A DNA stretch of 64,000 nucleotides. Source: Teredinibacter waterburyi (lineage in GTDB: Bacteria; Pseudomonadota; Gammaproteobacteria; Pseudomonadales; Cellvibrionaceae). Shown piece by piece: positions 53,890 through 63,412 of the stretch. Location of the stretch: assembly GCF_001922985.1 (NCBI RefSeq), contig NZ_MRUH01000168.1:124001-188000 (forward strand). Reading direction: 5' to 3'. Under the pieces are notes generated by a model, which saw nothing but the letters and a program-made list of their open reading frames with translations, ran no database searches and was not told where the DNA came from. Position numbers and translations under genes: made by a program. The first letter of the stretch is position 1. Each line of letters starts with the position of its first letter.

Positions 53890-54624
53890 TTACAGGCTAT
53901 TTGTATCGATCTGCTTTTCAATATGTTTTTCGATCTGCTTAATGGATACATGACGAACATCGCGACCGTGAACAAGATAAATAACGTGCTCGGCAATATT
54001 GCGAGCGTGGTCGCCAATTCGCTCTAGTGATCGCAGAGCCCAAATAACATTCAATACTCTTGAGATTGAGCGAGGGTCTTCCATCATTAGGGTGATCATT
54101 TCACGCATAGCGGACTTGTATTCGCGATCGATTTTTTTGTCTTCGCGCATAACTTTAATCGCGCCGTTAACGTCGAAACGTGCGAATACGTTGAGGGCGT
54201 CGTTCATCATTTTTTGAACATTTTCGGCAAGGTGCCGCAGTTCGATAAAGCCGTGAACCGGTGCGGGTTCTTGGCTGAGCTCTAATGCCATGCGCGCTAT
54301 TTTTGCGGCTTCATCGCCCATTCGTTCCAAGTCACGTACTGCCTTACTTACGATAAGTACCAGACGCAGATCCGATGCCGCCGGTTGGCGTCGAGCCAAT
54401 ATTTCGGTGCACTCGGCGTCGATGGAAACTTCAAGGTCATTTACGCCTTTTTCGTTTTCGAGCACCTTTTCTGCGAGTTTGGCATCCGCTGTTTCAATAG
54501 CGAGCACGGCGTCGATTAATTGTTTTTCGACCATGCCTCCCATTTCGAGTAGTTCGGTGCGAAGGTTTTCCAAATCGGCGTTAAATTGCTGCGAGATATG
54601 CTGGTCCAGCTGGAGTTTGTCCAT
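53890..54624 (-). CDS. phoU: Phosphate transport regulator PhoU
   Basis: The 244 residues are all helical, with two PhoU repeats (about 15-100 and 120-220) carrying the metal-cluster motifs ELLEMGGMVEKQ, RDLERMGDEAAKIAR and RSLERIGDHARNIAEHVIYLV. PhoU links the Pst transporter to the PhoR sensor and keeps the Pho regulon silent when phosphate is plentiful. The ATG at 54624 has AGGA eight bases upstream. It is the last gene of the pst operon, 76 bp after pstB. No phoB-phoR genes are in the window. Confidence 0.96.
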   Translation of the reverse strand: MDKLQLDQHISQQFNADLENLRTELLEMGGMVEKQLIDAVLAIETADAKLAEKVLENEKGVNDLEVSIDAECTEILARRQPAASDLRLVLIVSKAVRDLERMGDEAAKIARMALELSQEPAPVHGFIELRHLAENVQKMMNDALNVFARFDVNGAIKVMREDKKIDREYKSAMREMITLMMEDPRSISRVLNVIWALRSLERIGDHARNIAEHVIYLVHGRDVRHVSIKQIEKHIEKQIDTNSL

Positions 54625-54700
54625 TGTATTGGTCCTAAAATGTTAACAGGCGTCGGCTCTAATGAGGTTTCTACGGTTAGATGTCTACAGCAGAGTAAGC

Positions 54701-55609
54701 TTAGCCGAAGCGGCCAGTAATATAGGCTTCAGTTAGTGAATGTTCGGGATTAGTGAACACTTTTTTGGTGGGGTTCACTTCGATTAACTTACCCATATGG
54801 AAATACGCGGTACGACTGGAAACACGTGCCGCTTGCTGCATCGAGTGGGTCACAATCGCAATGGTAAAATTTTGACTAAGTTCAGCAATAAGCTCTTCGA
54901 TCTTAGCGGTTGCGATAGGGTCCAGTGCCGAGCAAGGCTCATCCATTAAAATAACTTCGGGGCTAACCGCAATAGTACGCGCAATACACAAACGTTGCTG
55001 TTGACCACCCGACAATCCTGTCCCTGGCTGGTGTAAACGATCTTTAACTTCATTCCAAAGACCGGCACGACGCAAGCTGGTTTCCACAATTTCGTCCATT
55101 TCTGAACGGCGACGTACGAGGCCGTGAATTTTTGGACCGTAAGCAACGTTTTCGTAAATTGTTTTCGGGAAGGGGTTGGGTTTTTGAAACACCATACCAA
55201 CGCGTGCACGCAGTGGCACCACGTCTAATTTGGAATTGTAGATGTCCATGCCGTCCAGCTCGATGGAACCTTTTACCTTACAAATTTCAATGGTGTCGTT
55301 CATTCGATTTAAACAGCGCAAGAACGTGGACTTACCACAGCCAGAAGGACCGATCATGGCGATCACTTCGTTTTTGCCGATATCGAGGTCAACGCCAAAT
55401 ACAGCCTGCTTTTCGCCGTAAAATACGTCGACATCGCGCATTTTAAACTTGGCTTTAGCACCATTTAAAAGCGGTTTGCCAACAGTGTTGAACTTCTCTT
55501 GCGAGGTGGATTGTTCGGAATTAAGTGCGTCGTTCATCGATTGCTCTTGGGGCTGTTCGTTGGTCGCGCGAAGCGCGCTAATGGGTTCGAGTTGTTCGGT
55601 CATATCCAT
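54701..55609 (-). CDS. pstB: Phosphate ABC transporter ATP-binding protein PstB
   Basis: The 302-residue ATPase has Walker A GPSGCGKS near 93-100, Q-loop [17 protein letters not shown], signature [13 protein letters not shown], Walker [15 protein letters not shown] and H-loop His in VTHSM. The [15 protein letters not shown] and NMQQAARVS-type ends are PstB-specific. The N-terminus is extended by about 45 polar residues relative to E. coli PstB, with no visible motif. It energises phosphate uptake with PstC, PstA and PstS. Confidence 0.96.
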   Translation of the reverse strand: MDMTEQLEPISALRATNEQPQEQSMNDALNSEQSTSQEKFNTVGKPLLNGAKAKFKMRDVDVFYGEKQAVFGVDLDIGKNEVIAMIGPSGCGKSTFLRCLNRMNDTIEICKVKGSIELDGMDIYNSKLDVVPLRARVGMVFQKPNPFPKTIYENVAYGPKIHGLVRRRSEMDEIVETSLRRAGLWNEVKDRLHQPGTGLSGGQQQRLCIARTIAVSPEVILMDEPCSALDPIATAKIEELIAELSQNFTIAIVTHSMQQAARVSSRTAYFHMGKLIEVNPTKKVFTNPEHSLTEAYITGRFG

Positions 55610-55635
55610 CTTCTAATCCTCACTAGTTTACGCGA

Positions 55636-56958
55636 TTACCAGCGTCTTTCTAGGCGTTTACGCAGCCAAATGGCCATCGTGTTCATGGTTATGAGAAAGG
55701 CTAATAGCACCATAATGGCGGCCGAGGTGCGTTCTACAAAAGCACGTTCGGGGCTATCGGCCCACAAAAAGATTTGCACTGGGAGTACGGTTGCTGGGTC
55801 GGTAATACCACCGGGTACGTCGGCAATAAACGCGACCATACCAATCATCAACAGTGGCGCTGTTTCGCCTAGCGCTTGCGCCATACCGATGATTGCACCG
55901 GTTAGCATACCCGGCATGGCGAGGGGTAATACGTGCTGCAAAATCATTTGCATCTTTGATGCACCCATTCCCAACGCCGCTTCACGAATCGATGGCGGTA
56001 CCGATTTAATCGCCGCACGACTTGAGATGATAATGGTTGGCAGGGTCATTAGAGTTAGCACCAAACCACCCACCAAGGGCACCGAGCGTGGGAAGTGGAA
56101 AAAATTGAGAAAGATTGCTAGACCTAGTAGGCCAAAGATTACCGAGGGTACAGCGGCGAGGTTGTTGATATTAACTTCGATAAAATCGGTAAAGCGATTA
56201 CGGGATGCGTACTCTTCCAAGTAAATAGCGGCGGCGACTCCAATGGGGAAGGATAGAGCAAGCGTTACGATTAAGGTGAACAGGCTACCCATCACCGCAC
56301 CTAAGATACCGGCCTGTTCTGGCTCAGAGGAGTCGCCCGAGGTAAAGAAGTTGGTGTTGAACTTCAGTTCCACTAGGCCCTGCGCTTCGAGCTGATTAAT
56401 CCACTCCACTTGCGGTTCGCTTAGCCTGCCGATAAAGGGGTCGTCGGCGCGCACGCTTTTTACGTAGGTGTCGAGATCATCGTCGGCCAGCATGGTTACC
56501 TTGCGCGTTTCGCCGAGCAAGCTAGGGTCTTGTTCCAGCATAGCGCGCAGTTGATAGCCTGCGGCGTAGCTAATCAGCGCGTATAACTGACGTTTGGCGG
56601 TGCGCCCAGTCACTTCGGGTAATTGATTAAGCAGGGCGCGTCGCACAATGCCATCGAAGTTGGCAAGTGCAAGCGACTCAGGCGTTACCGCTTCAATGCC
56701 GAGTACTTCAGTGTCGTAGGTTACCTCTAAGGTAACGTAGGTTTGCCGGAAGGCGCCCATACCGGTGCCGATAATTTCGGTAAATAACACTAATAGTGCG
56801 AGCAAGCCGACACCGATCGAGGCAATGCCGAAGGCTTTAAAGCGTCGCTCCGAGCGATAGCGTCGCTTCAGATTGCGCTCCATAGCGGCAGCCAAATCGC
56901 TATGTGACAGGCCGTTAGAGGTTGAGGTATCGGGAGATGATTTATTCATATTGTTCAC
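55636..56958 (-). CDS. pstA: Phosphate ABC transporter permease PstA, extended form
   Basis: The 440 residues are longer than the roughly 300-residue enteric PstA because of an insertion of about 130 residues between the first helix (about 45-65) and the permease core (about 215-430). The inserted region (about 75-205) is probably periplasmic and partly matches DUF3333, known in marine gammaproteobacterial PstA. The core has the coupling EAA-like motif REAALGMGASKMQMILQHVLP and the QALGETAPLLMIG segment. The gene overlaps pstC by 17 bases. Confidence 0.93.
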   Translation of the reverse strand: MNNMNKSSPDTSTSNGLSHSDLAAAMERNLKRRYRSERRFKAFGIASIGVGLLALLVLFTEIIGTGMGAFRQTYVTLEVTYDTEVLGIEAVTPESLALANFDGIVRRALLNQLPEVTGRTAKRQLYALISYAAGYQLRAMLEQDPSLLGETRKVTMLADDDLDTYVKSVRADDPFIGRLSEPQVEWINQLEAQGLVELKFNTNFFTSGDSSEPEQAGILGAVMGSLFTLIVTLALSFPIGVAAAIYLEEYASRNRFTDFIEVNINNLAAVPSVIFGLLGLAIFLNFFHFPRSVPLVGGLVLTLMTLPTIIISSRAAIKSVPPSIREAALGMGASKMQMILQHVLPLAMPGMLTGAIIGMAQALGETAPLLMIGMVAFIADVPGGITDPATVLPVQIFLWADSPERAFVERTSAAIMVLLAFLITMNTMAIWLRKRLERRW

Positions 56959-58342
56959 GGTATTTTTTCACGATGTGAAGTGCGAAATAGTTGAGTGCAA
57001 GTGTGACTAAAAACAGCATCAACCCCAAGGCGAAGGCAGCGAGTGTTTTTGGACTATCAAATTCTTGGTCGCCAACTAACAGTGAGACGATCTGCACGGT
57101 TACAGTGGTAACAGAATCCAGTGGGTTTGCGGTGAGCTTTGCGGCGAGGCCAGCGGCCATAACCACAATCATGGTTTCGCCAATAGCGCGTGACGCCGCA
57201 AGTAGTACGCCGCCGACGATACCGGGTAAGGCCGCGGGAATGACGACCTGACGAATCATTTCTGAGTGGGTGGCACCGAGGCCAAGCGCACCATCGCGCA
57301 GTGATTGTGGCACGGCGTTGATTACGTCATCGGAAAGGGACGAGATAAAGGGGATAATCATCACGCCCATTACCATGCCTGCGGCTAGAGCGCTTTCAGA
57401 GGTGACGTTGACGTAGTCGTTTAAGCCAATCGAAACCGCGACGTCGCGAATAAAGGGCGCTACGGTAATGGCGGCGAAAAAGCCATAAACAACTGTGGGA
57501 ATACCGGCGAGTACTTCGAGCAATGGTTTCACATAGCTACGCACGCGTTTCGACGCGTATTCTGATAGGTAAATAGCCGACATAAGCCCTGTAGGCACGG
57601 CTATGATCATTGCAATAGACGCGATCAGTAGGGTGCCGGTGAATAGTGGTATGGCACCAAAGCTACTAGATCCGGCTACTTGGTCTTTGCGAATCGCCGT
57701 TTGCGGGCTCCACTCCAGTCCGAATAAAAAGTCGGAAATTGGAACGGCGTGAAAAAACCGCAGAGATTCGAACAGCACCGACATGACAATGCCAACCGTG
57801 GTGAGGATGGCGATCATTGAACAACCCAATAGCGCCCAGCGGAATAGTCGCTCTACGCGCGCTCGGGCTTGCAGCTCGGGCGCTACTCGGCGCCAAGCGA
57901 ACAGGCCAAACAACAGCATGCCGGAGCAGGCTAGACTGGCGAGTAGCCAGTTGCTGGTGACCTTCATGCTATGCACGTGCTGTGCGGCATCGGTCATGTA
58001 CTGGGGGATATTGGCGTCCACGACTTGACCGGCGACAATGTTATAGATTTGGTTGAGAATCAAACCTTGTTCGGCGGGGTCGGTATCGTGGAAATTAGCG
58101 GGAAGCTGGCTAATTACCATGGATTCGAGAATGGTTGACTCGAATATCATCCAAACAATGAGTAGCGCTAGGGCGGGGAGCAGTGCCCACAGCGCCGTAA
58201 GCATGCCGTAGTAGTAAGGAAGTGAGTTTAGGTAACGCGGCCCGCCAACAGTTTCGGCGAGCTTTAATGAGCGCCCTCGGCCCAGCGTAAAGGCGGCAAA
58301 ACTGCCAGCCGCAACCAGTAACAATAACAACGAAAAATCCAT
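56942..58342 (-). CDS. pstC: Phosphate ABC transporter permease PstC, extended form
   Basis: The 466-residue membrane permease has two extra N-terminal helices (about 1-20 and 40-68) and a periplasmic segment before the six-helix core (about 175-460). The coupling motif is LRDGALGLGATHSEMIRQVVIP, followed by AIGETMIVVMAAG. The larger form pairs with the extended PstA, as in other marine gammaproteobacteria. A terminator-like hairpin separates it from pstS upstream; its stop lies inside pstA, indicating coupling. Confidence 0.93.
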   Translation of the reverse strand: MDFSLLLLLVAAGSFAAFTLGRGRSLKLAETVGGPRYLNSLPYYYGMLTALWALLPALALLIVWMIFESTILESMVISQLPANFHDTDPAEQGLILNQIYNIVAGQVVDANIPQYMTDAAQHVHSMKVTSNWLLASLACSGMLLFGLFAWRRVAPELQARARVERLFRWALLGCSMIAILTTVGIVMSVLFESLRFFHAVPISDFLFGLEWSPQTAIRKDQVAGSSSFGAIPLFTGTLLIASIAMIIAVPTGLMSAIYLSEYASKRVRSYVKPLLEVLAGIPTVVYGFFAAITVAPFIRDVAVSIGLNDYVNVTSESALAAGMVMGVMIIPFISSLSDDVINAVPQSLRDGALGLGATHSEMIRQVVIPAALPGIVGGVLLAASRAIGETMIVVMAAGLAAKLTANPLDSVTTVTVQIVSLLVGDQEFDSPKTLAAFALGLMLFLVTLALNYFALHIVKKYREQYE

Positions 58343-58377
58343 AAAGCCGCGGCCTCAATATTGATGTGCTCTATAGC

Positions 58378-58400
58378 AAAAACCCAGCATTGGGCTGGGC
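58378..58400 (-). terminator. Intercistronic hairpin with U-tract between pstS and pstC
   Basis: On the minus strand CCCAGC, five bases, GCTGGG and then TTTTTG form a short Rho-independent terminator 170 bp past the pstS stop and just before pstC. It would let most transcripts end after pstS, giving an excess of binding protein over membrane subunits. Confidence 0.7.
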
Positions 58401-58570
58401 TCGGCGCAAGATTATACCCTTTGTCAGGGCTGATACCTAAATCTCATCATCCCTTAAGACGTTGGTATCGAGCGGAGTGCGAATATAAATGCAGCTCTGC
58501 TCTGGTTAATTTGGTCCATCAATCAAGATCCTAATCCGTCTGGATGTAGTCTTTGTGACAGCCAACTAAA

Positions 58571-59614
58571 CTATAGAGACTTAAGTACTTCCAAGTTTTT
58601 AACCGCAGCACCAATCTTCTTACGTTTTGCGCTATTGAGAGGAATCATGCCTTTCTCGGTCAGGTAGCCTTCATCGCCCCAAGCTTTTTCGCTAGTGAAC
58701 TCGGCAAGGTATTCGGCAATTCCTGGAATCAGGCCAACGTGCTGCTTTTTAACGTAAAAGTACAGCGGGCGTGAAACAGGATAGCTGCCGTCGGCGATAG
58801 TCTCAAAGGTAGGTGCTTCGCCGTCGATGTGAGCAGCTTGTACCTTGTCTGAATTTTGGTCGAGGAAGCTAAAGCCAAAAATACCTAATGCGTTAGGGTT
58901 TGCGTCCAGCTTTTGTACGATTAGATTGTCGTTTTCACCGGCTTCGATGAAAGGGCCATCTTCACGCATGATGTGGCAAATTTCTTTGTAATGGTTCTTG
59001 TCGGAACTCTTCAGCTCTTTGATCCAGCCGAATTTTTTACAACCGCCTTCCATTGCCAACTCAACAAATGCATCGCGGGTACCAGAGGTTGGTGGCGGCC
59101 CTAGTACTTCGATAGCTGTTGCTGGCAGTGTTGGGTTTACATCTTTCCACGTTTTATAGGGGTTTGCGATGGTGGTAGCTGTTCCGTCAGGGTTTGGCAC
59201 TTGTTTGGCGAGAGCTAAGAACAAGTCTTTGCTGGTTAGCATCATCGCCTTGGTTTTTATCGAATTGGCTATCACGATACCGTCGTAACCGATCAATACT
59301 TCAACAATGTCGGTAACGCCGTTGGCCTGACACATTTCAAACTCAGCCGCTTTAATGCGACGAGAAGCGTTAGACATATCCGGAGAGTTTGCACCCACGC
59401 CGCTGCAAAAGTTTTTAAAACCGCCGCCAGTACCGGTAGATTCAACGGTCGGGGCTTTGAATTTAGTGGCTTTACCAAAACGTTCAGCAACAACCTTAGA
59501 AAATGGGAATACGGTAGAGGATCCGACAATGCTAATGGAATCGCGCGCTGCGAACGCAGATGAGGCGCCGATAGTTGTGGCGGCCGCCAGAGTCAGAGCT
59601 AGTAATTTTTTCAC
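58571..59614 (-). CDS. pstS: Phosphate-binding periplasmic protein PstS
   Basis: The 347-residue protein has a signal peptide (about residues 1-22, cleaved after SAFA). A type II periplasmic-binding fold follows: ISIVGSSTVFPFS, GTGGGFKNFC and GPPPTSGTRDAF form the phosphate-cage loops. It binds phosphate for PstCAB. The start is GTG at 59614 with GGAG six to seven bases upstream. A tandem Pho box with a -10 lies upstream. First gene of the pst operon. Confidence 0.95.
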   Translation of the reverse strand: MKKLLALTLAAATTIGASSAFAARDSISIVGSSTVFPFSKVVAERFGKATKFKAPTVESTGTGGGFKNFCSGVGANSPDMSNASRRIKAAEFEMCQANGVTDIVEVLIGYDGIVIANSIKTKAMMLTSKDLFLALAKQVPNPDGTATTIANPYKTWKDVNPTLPATAIEVLGPPPTSGTRDAFVELAMEGGCKKFGWIKELKSSDKNHYKEICHIMREDGPFIEAGENDNLIVQKLDANPNALGIFGFSFLDQNSDKVQAAHIDGEAPTFETIADGSYPVSRPLYFYVKKQHVGLIPGIAEYLAEFTSEKAWGDEGYLTEKGMIPLNSAKRKKIGAAVKNLEVLKSL

Positions 59615-59694
59615 AGAGATCTCCTTAAGAGACGTTTTGTTGGTTGAATCGTTAGTGTGTTCAGCCAGAAAGCACTAAATAGGTGCCTCATGAC

Positions 59695-59741
59695 CTTATA
59701 GCCGAGCATCTTATGACGGATATATTACGGATATATGACAG
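59695..59741 (-). promoter_or_regulatory. Tandem Pho box and -10 of the pstS promoter
   Basis: On the minus strand three heptamers, CTGTCAT, CCGTAAT and CCGTCAT (59713-59741), are each separated by ATAT, giving two overlapping PhoB-dimer sites. TATAAG (59695-59700) lies 12 bases downstream as the -10. This is a classical high-affinity PhoB promoter. Confidence 0.9.
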
Positions 59742-59898
59742 TTTGCAAATTATCGCGCTTGTGGTATCCACCGCTGGCGACGATAAATCGACGTAACCCT
59801 AGAGGATCGGTCTATAATGGCGCTGTTTGTTACAAGGCTAGAGCCGAGTAGAGAACGCATAACCCAAAAATAACGATCTCCTGATTAAAGCTGAGTCT

Positions 59899-60489
59899 AT
59901 GTCGAATCTTCCTACTTCTAATACTCCAGTATTTGCCCGCCTGCTGGGTGCCTTTAGTTCGGGAGTGGACCGCTTCAGTGCAGCTTTGGGCAACACCCTG
60001 TCTTGGCTTACCTTATTAATGGTGATTTTGGTGGCCGGTATTGTGATTGCGCGAGCACTGTTTAATGTTGGTTCAATCGCGGTGCAAGAATCTGTTACCT
60101 ATTTGCATGCCATAGTGTTAACCCTGTGTTTGGCCTACAACCTACAGCAAGGTGGCCACGTACGTGTCGATGTGTTTTATGGGCGTTTTCGACGCGAGCA
60201 AAAGGCGTGGGTAGATGCCGTCGGCAGCATTGTTTTTCTTATACCCTTCGCGCTGTTCTTACTTTTGGCCAGTTGGCGTTTTGTCGCTCACTCGTGGCTT
60301 ATTCGTGAAACCTCAGCCGATCCAGGCGGTCTGCCTTTTGTGTTTGTTCTAAAAACACTTATGCCCTTGGCTGGTGTGCTACTCGCATTGCAGGCTTTAA
60401 GCGAGGTCGCTCGCAATTTGCTGATTATCAGTTGGCGCAATACCATGGCGGAATCAGATAGTAGCCACCTCGCTGAGAACCCTCTCTAA
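59899..60489 (+). CDS. TRAP transporter small permease (DctQ)
   Basis: The 196 residues contain four membrane helices (about 36-57, 73-90, 108-130 and 155-177). DctQ signature residues are QESVTYLHAIVLTLCLAYNLQQGGHVRVDVFYGRF and W in the third helix region. It pairs with the large permease in sodium-driven uptake of an organic acid. No DctP binding-protein gene lies on either side. It is divergent from pstS. Confidence 0.9.
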   Translation: MSNLPTSNTPVFARLLGAFSSGVDRFSAALGNTLSWLTLLMVILVAGIVIARALFNVGSIAVQESVTYLHAIVLTLCLAYNLQQGGHVRVDVFYGRFRREQKAWVDAVGSIVFLIPFALFLLLASWRFVAHSWLIRETSADPGGLPFVFVLKTLMPLAGVLLALQALSEVARNLLIISWRNTMAESDSSHLAENPL

Positions 60490-60554
60490 CGAATCAGATG
60501 CGGCTAACAACGACTACCCAGCGCACTAGCGCCAACTAACAATAACGGATAAAT

Positions 60555-61916
60555 GTGACAGAACTACTCCCCCTCTTTATGTTCGCTTTCATCTGCGCCG
60601 CACTAATGTTGGGCTACCCAGTAGCCTTTACGCTTGCTGGCTGCTCTTTGCTATTCGCGGGGATTGGCGTGTTGCTCGGCGCGTTTGACCCGAATTTACT
60701 GTTGGCCTATCCCGACCGGCTTTACGGGACTATGACCAATACCACCCTGATGGCGGTGCCGCTGTTCATTTTCATGGGGGTGATGTTGGAACGCTCTAAA
60801 ATTGCTGAAGAGCTTTTAGAGCGTATGTCTCATGCGTGTTCGCGCTTTCCGGCAGGCTTGGGTCTTTCGGTTGTGTTGGTGGGCGTATTGATGGCCGCCA
60901 GCACTGGTATTGTTGGCGCCACGGTGGTGACTATGGGGCTTATGTCCCTGCCGACCATGTTAAAGCGTAACTACAGCCCTGAGCTGGCAGCGGGCACGAT
61001 TTGCGCTACGGGTACGCTGGGCCAGATTATTCCCCCCTCTATTGCGTTGGTGCTTTTGGGCGACGTGCTCTCCAGTGCCTATCAGCAGGCTCAACTTAAC
61101 TTGGGTGTTTTTAACGCGGCGCCAGTATCGGTGGGCGATCTATTTCTTGGCGCCATTGTTCCGGGGTTGTTGTTGGTGAGCTTATATATAGGCTACTTGT
61201 TGTTTGTCGGCATTTTTAACCCCCAGCAAGCGCCAGCCTTCAAAGATCAAGAGGCCGTTTCCGTACAGCAACTGTTGATTAGTATAGCCCCGCCCATACT
61301 GTTGATTTTACTGGTATTGGGTTCGATTATGGCCGGTGTTGCCACGCCCACTGAGGCGGCTGGTGTAGGCGCGCTGGCAGCGTTAATCTTGGCGTTAATC
61401 AAACGCCAGCTAAGTTGGGCCACGCTGCAATCGGTGGTGCAGTCTACTACCCGAGTGACCGCCATGGTGTTTGCCATTTTGTTGGGCGCATCGTTATTTT
61501 CGCTGGTATTTCAGGGCTTGGGTGGCGACCACTTGGTGGCGGCGTTCTTCGAGAGTCTACCTGGCGGTGCATTCACCGCTATGCTGGTGGTGATGGTTGC
61601 GATCTTTTTACTGGGGTTTATTCTCGACTTTATCGAAATTACTTTTGTTGTTATTCCAATTGTCGGTCCGATTTTACTGGGGTTGGGTATTGACCCCGTA
61701 TGGCTTGGCATAATGATTGCGATCAACTTACAAACATCCTTTTTAACGCCGCCATTTGGTTTCGCGCTATTTTACTTGCGCGGTGTAGCGCCAGACAGCG
61801 TATCGACGCTTGCGATATATCGCGGTGTACTACCGTTTATTGTATTGCAGCTGTTCACTTTGATTTTGTTGTCATTTTGGCCGGCCTTAGCAACCTGGTT
61901 GCCACAAAATCTGTAG
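60555..61916 (+). CDS. TRAP transporter large permease (DctM)
   Basis: The 453-residue, roughly 12-helix DctM-family protein has GYPVAFTLAGCSLLFAGIG (helix 1), AAST GIVGATVVTMGLMSLPTM, ICATGTLGQIIPPSI, GVATPTEAAGVGALAAL and LQTSFLTPPFGFALFYL motifs. These are the conserved ion-coupling and hairpin-loop regions. The start is GTG 60555; an ATG two bases earlier is out of frame and stops at once. Co-transcribed with the small permease (65 bp gap). The substrate is unknown without the binding protein. Confidence 0.92.
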   Translation: MTELLPLFMFAFICAALMLGYPVAFTLAGCSLLFAGIGVLLGAFDPNLLLAYPDRLYGTMTNTTLMAVPLFIFMGVMLERSKIAEELLERMSHACSRFPAGLGLSVVLVGVLMAASTGIVGATVVTMGLMSLPTMLKRNYSPELAAGTICATGTLGQIIPPSIALVLLGDVLSSAYQQAQLNLGVFNAAPVSVGDLFLGAIVPGLLLVSLYIGYLLFVGIFNPQQAPAFKDQEAVSVQQLLISIAPPILLILLVLGSIMAGVATPTEAAGVGALAALILALIKRQLSWATLQSVVQSTTRVTAMVFAILLGASLFSLVFQGLGGDHLVAAFFESLPGGAFTAMLVVMVAIFLLGFILDFIEITFVVIPIVGPILLGLGIDPVWLGIMIAINLQTSFLTPPFGFALFYLRGVAPDSVSTLAIYRGVLPFIVLQLFTLILLSFWPALATWLPQNL

Positions 61917-61998
61917 TGAAAATGCCATCTAATTAGGCTATACCAGCGCGGTACCTATCAAAGTTTTAAGGCCAATCGGCCACATTTAAGGGGCATGT

Positions 61999-62394
61999 AT
62001 GTCAAGTATTGATGAAGATCCAATTCCCAACGGCGAGCTGGTTTTACAGACCTTAGCTTTGCCGCGCGATACCAACTCCAACGGCGATATTTTTGGCGGT
62101 TGGTTGATGTCACAAATGGATCTAGGGGGGGCGATTGCTGCTCGTGAAATTGCGCAGGGCAGAGTCACTACTGTTGCCGTGGGTAGTATGGCGTTTTTAT
62201 TGCCGGTACCAGTTGGTGCCACGGTTAGTTGTTACTGTGAAGTGCTTGAAATTGGGCGGGCCTCGATTAAAACCCTGATCGAGGTTTGGGTGAAAACCTA
62301 CAAGCGTTCGGAGCAACAAAAGGTAACCGAGGGGGAATTTGTTTACGTCGCCATTGATGACTCTGGCCGAACTCGACGCATTCCTAGAGATTAA
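61999..62394 (+). CDS. Acyl-CoA thioesterase, YciA-like hotdog fold
   Basis: The 131 residues match the YciA/BACH hotdog thioesterase family: TLALPRDTNSNGDIFGGWLMSQMDLGGAIAA contains the catalytic Asp region and the helix, followed by VAVGSMAFLLPVPVGATVSCYCEV. It hydrolyses acyl-CoA thioesters of broad chain length. The ATG at 61999 has AAGGGG upstream; an out-of-frame ATG four bases earlier is ignored. Standing alone between the TRAP genes and a convergent LysR gene. Confidence 0.9.
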   Translation: MSSIDEDPIPNGELVLQTLALPRDTNSNGDIFGGWLMSQMDLGGAIAAREIAQGRVTTVAVGSMAFLLPVPVGATVSCYCEVLEIGRASIKTLIEVWVKTYKRSEQQKVTEGEFVYVAIDDSGRTRRIPRD

Positions 62395-62434
62395 AGTAGC
62401 GGTGCAGAATTAGTTAAGCTAAAACGATCGCAAC

Positions 62435-63313
62435 TCAAACAGTAAGGTGAGTGCTGAGTTCTTCGGCGACCGCTTTTACCGCAGGACCGGCGTTGTCGGG
62501 TGAAGCGAGAACCAAGTACAGCGGAATAATACGCTCGCCGCCATTGCTGAGGGTTAGCTTTTTTAATTGCTGAGTTTTTAATTCATTACCGATGCGATGT
62601 TCAGGAATAAAGCCAAAGCCCAAGCCGGCTTTAATCGCTTCGATGCTGGTTGACAAATAGGTCACAGTCCAGCGTTGGTCTGCGGCCAGCCAACCCGCAT
62701 CTTGGTTGCGTTTTATCCCAGAGTCGCGCACAACTAATTGTCGGTGCCGACGTAAATCCTGTTCGGAGACGTCTTCAGTCTGTCGACTTAGGGGGTGATC
62801 GAGACTGGCCACAGGTATCATTCTAACTTCGCGCAAAGGCCTGCCGATAAACCCTGGTGGAACCCTTGGTGTTAGCGCAATATCGGCTTGTTTAGTAAAC
62901 AGTGCTTCATCGGTACCCGAGAGTGTGGTTTCGAGAAGTTTAATGCGGGTTATTGGGCTGGTTTTAGAGAAGCTTTGTAGGCCGCACAACAGTACGTCGA
63001 TTGGCACTAGTGCGTCGGCAGCAATCGTTACTTCCGCTTCCCATCCCTTGGCTAAGTATTGTGCAGACTTTTCAAGTTCACTTGCTTGTTGCAGTAAGTG
63101 GTTGGCTTGTCGATAGAGCACTTTGCCAGCTTCCGTTAACGCTGCTTTGCGTCCTTGTTGTTGCAATACGGCTACAGGCAATTGCTCTTGTAGCTTGGCG
63201 ATAATGTAACTAACACTAGACTGACTTTTATTCAGTACATCTGCGGCTTTCGCAAATGACCCTTCATCAACCACCGTTTTAAATGTCTGCCATTGCTCGA
63301 GAGTGATTTTCAT
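62435..63313 (-). CDS. LysR-family transcriptional regulator
   Basis: The 292 residues have an N-terminal winged helix-turn-helix (about 1-62: WQTFKTVVDEGSFAKAADVLNKSQSSVSYIIAKLQ). An effector-binding domain of periplasmic-binding fold follows (about 90-290). The target genes cannot be told; no divergent neighbour supports a classical LysR pair, as the next gene on the minus strand side is an EAL protein with about 100 bp between. Conserved ESIxx features are present in weak form. Confidence 0.9.
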   Translation of the reverse strand: MKITLEQWQTFKTVVDEGSFAKAADVLNKSQSSVSYIIAKLQEQLPVAVLQQQGRKAALTEAGKVLYRQANHLLQQASELEKSAQYLAKGWEAEVTIAADALVPIDVLLCGLQSFSKTSPITRIKLLETTLSGTDEALFTKQADIALTPRVPPGFIGRPLREVRMIPVASLDHPLSRQTEDVSEQDLRRHRQLVVRDSGIKRNQDAGWLAADQRWTVTYLSTSIEAIKAGLGFGFIPEHRIGNELKTQQLKKLTLSNGGERIIPLYLVLASPDNAGPAVKAVAEELSTHLTV

Positions 63314-63412
63314 GGGCGCAGCTCGTTGAAAAACTTAGCGATAATAGCGGCAAATATGCCGAGTGGTGGGAATGGTTAGGGAAATAACTATAAAGGAGCG
63401 GTGCGGAAACTA

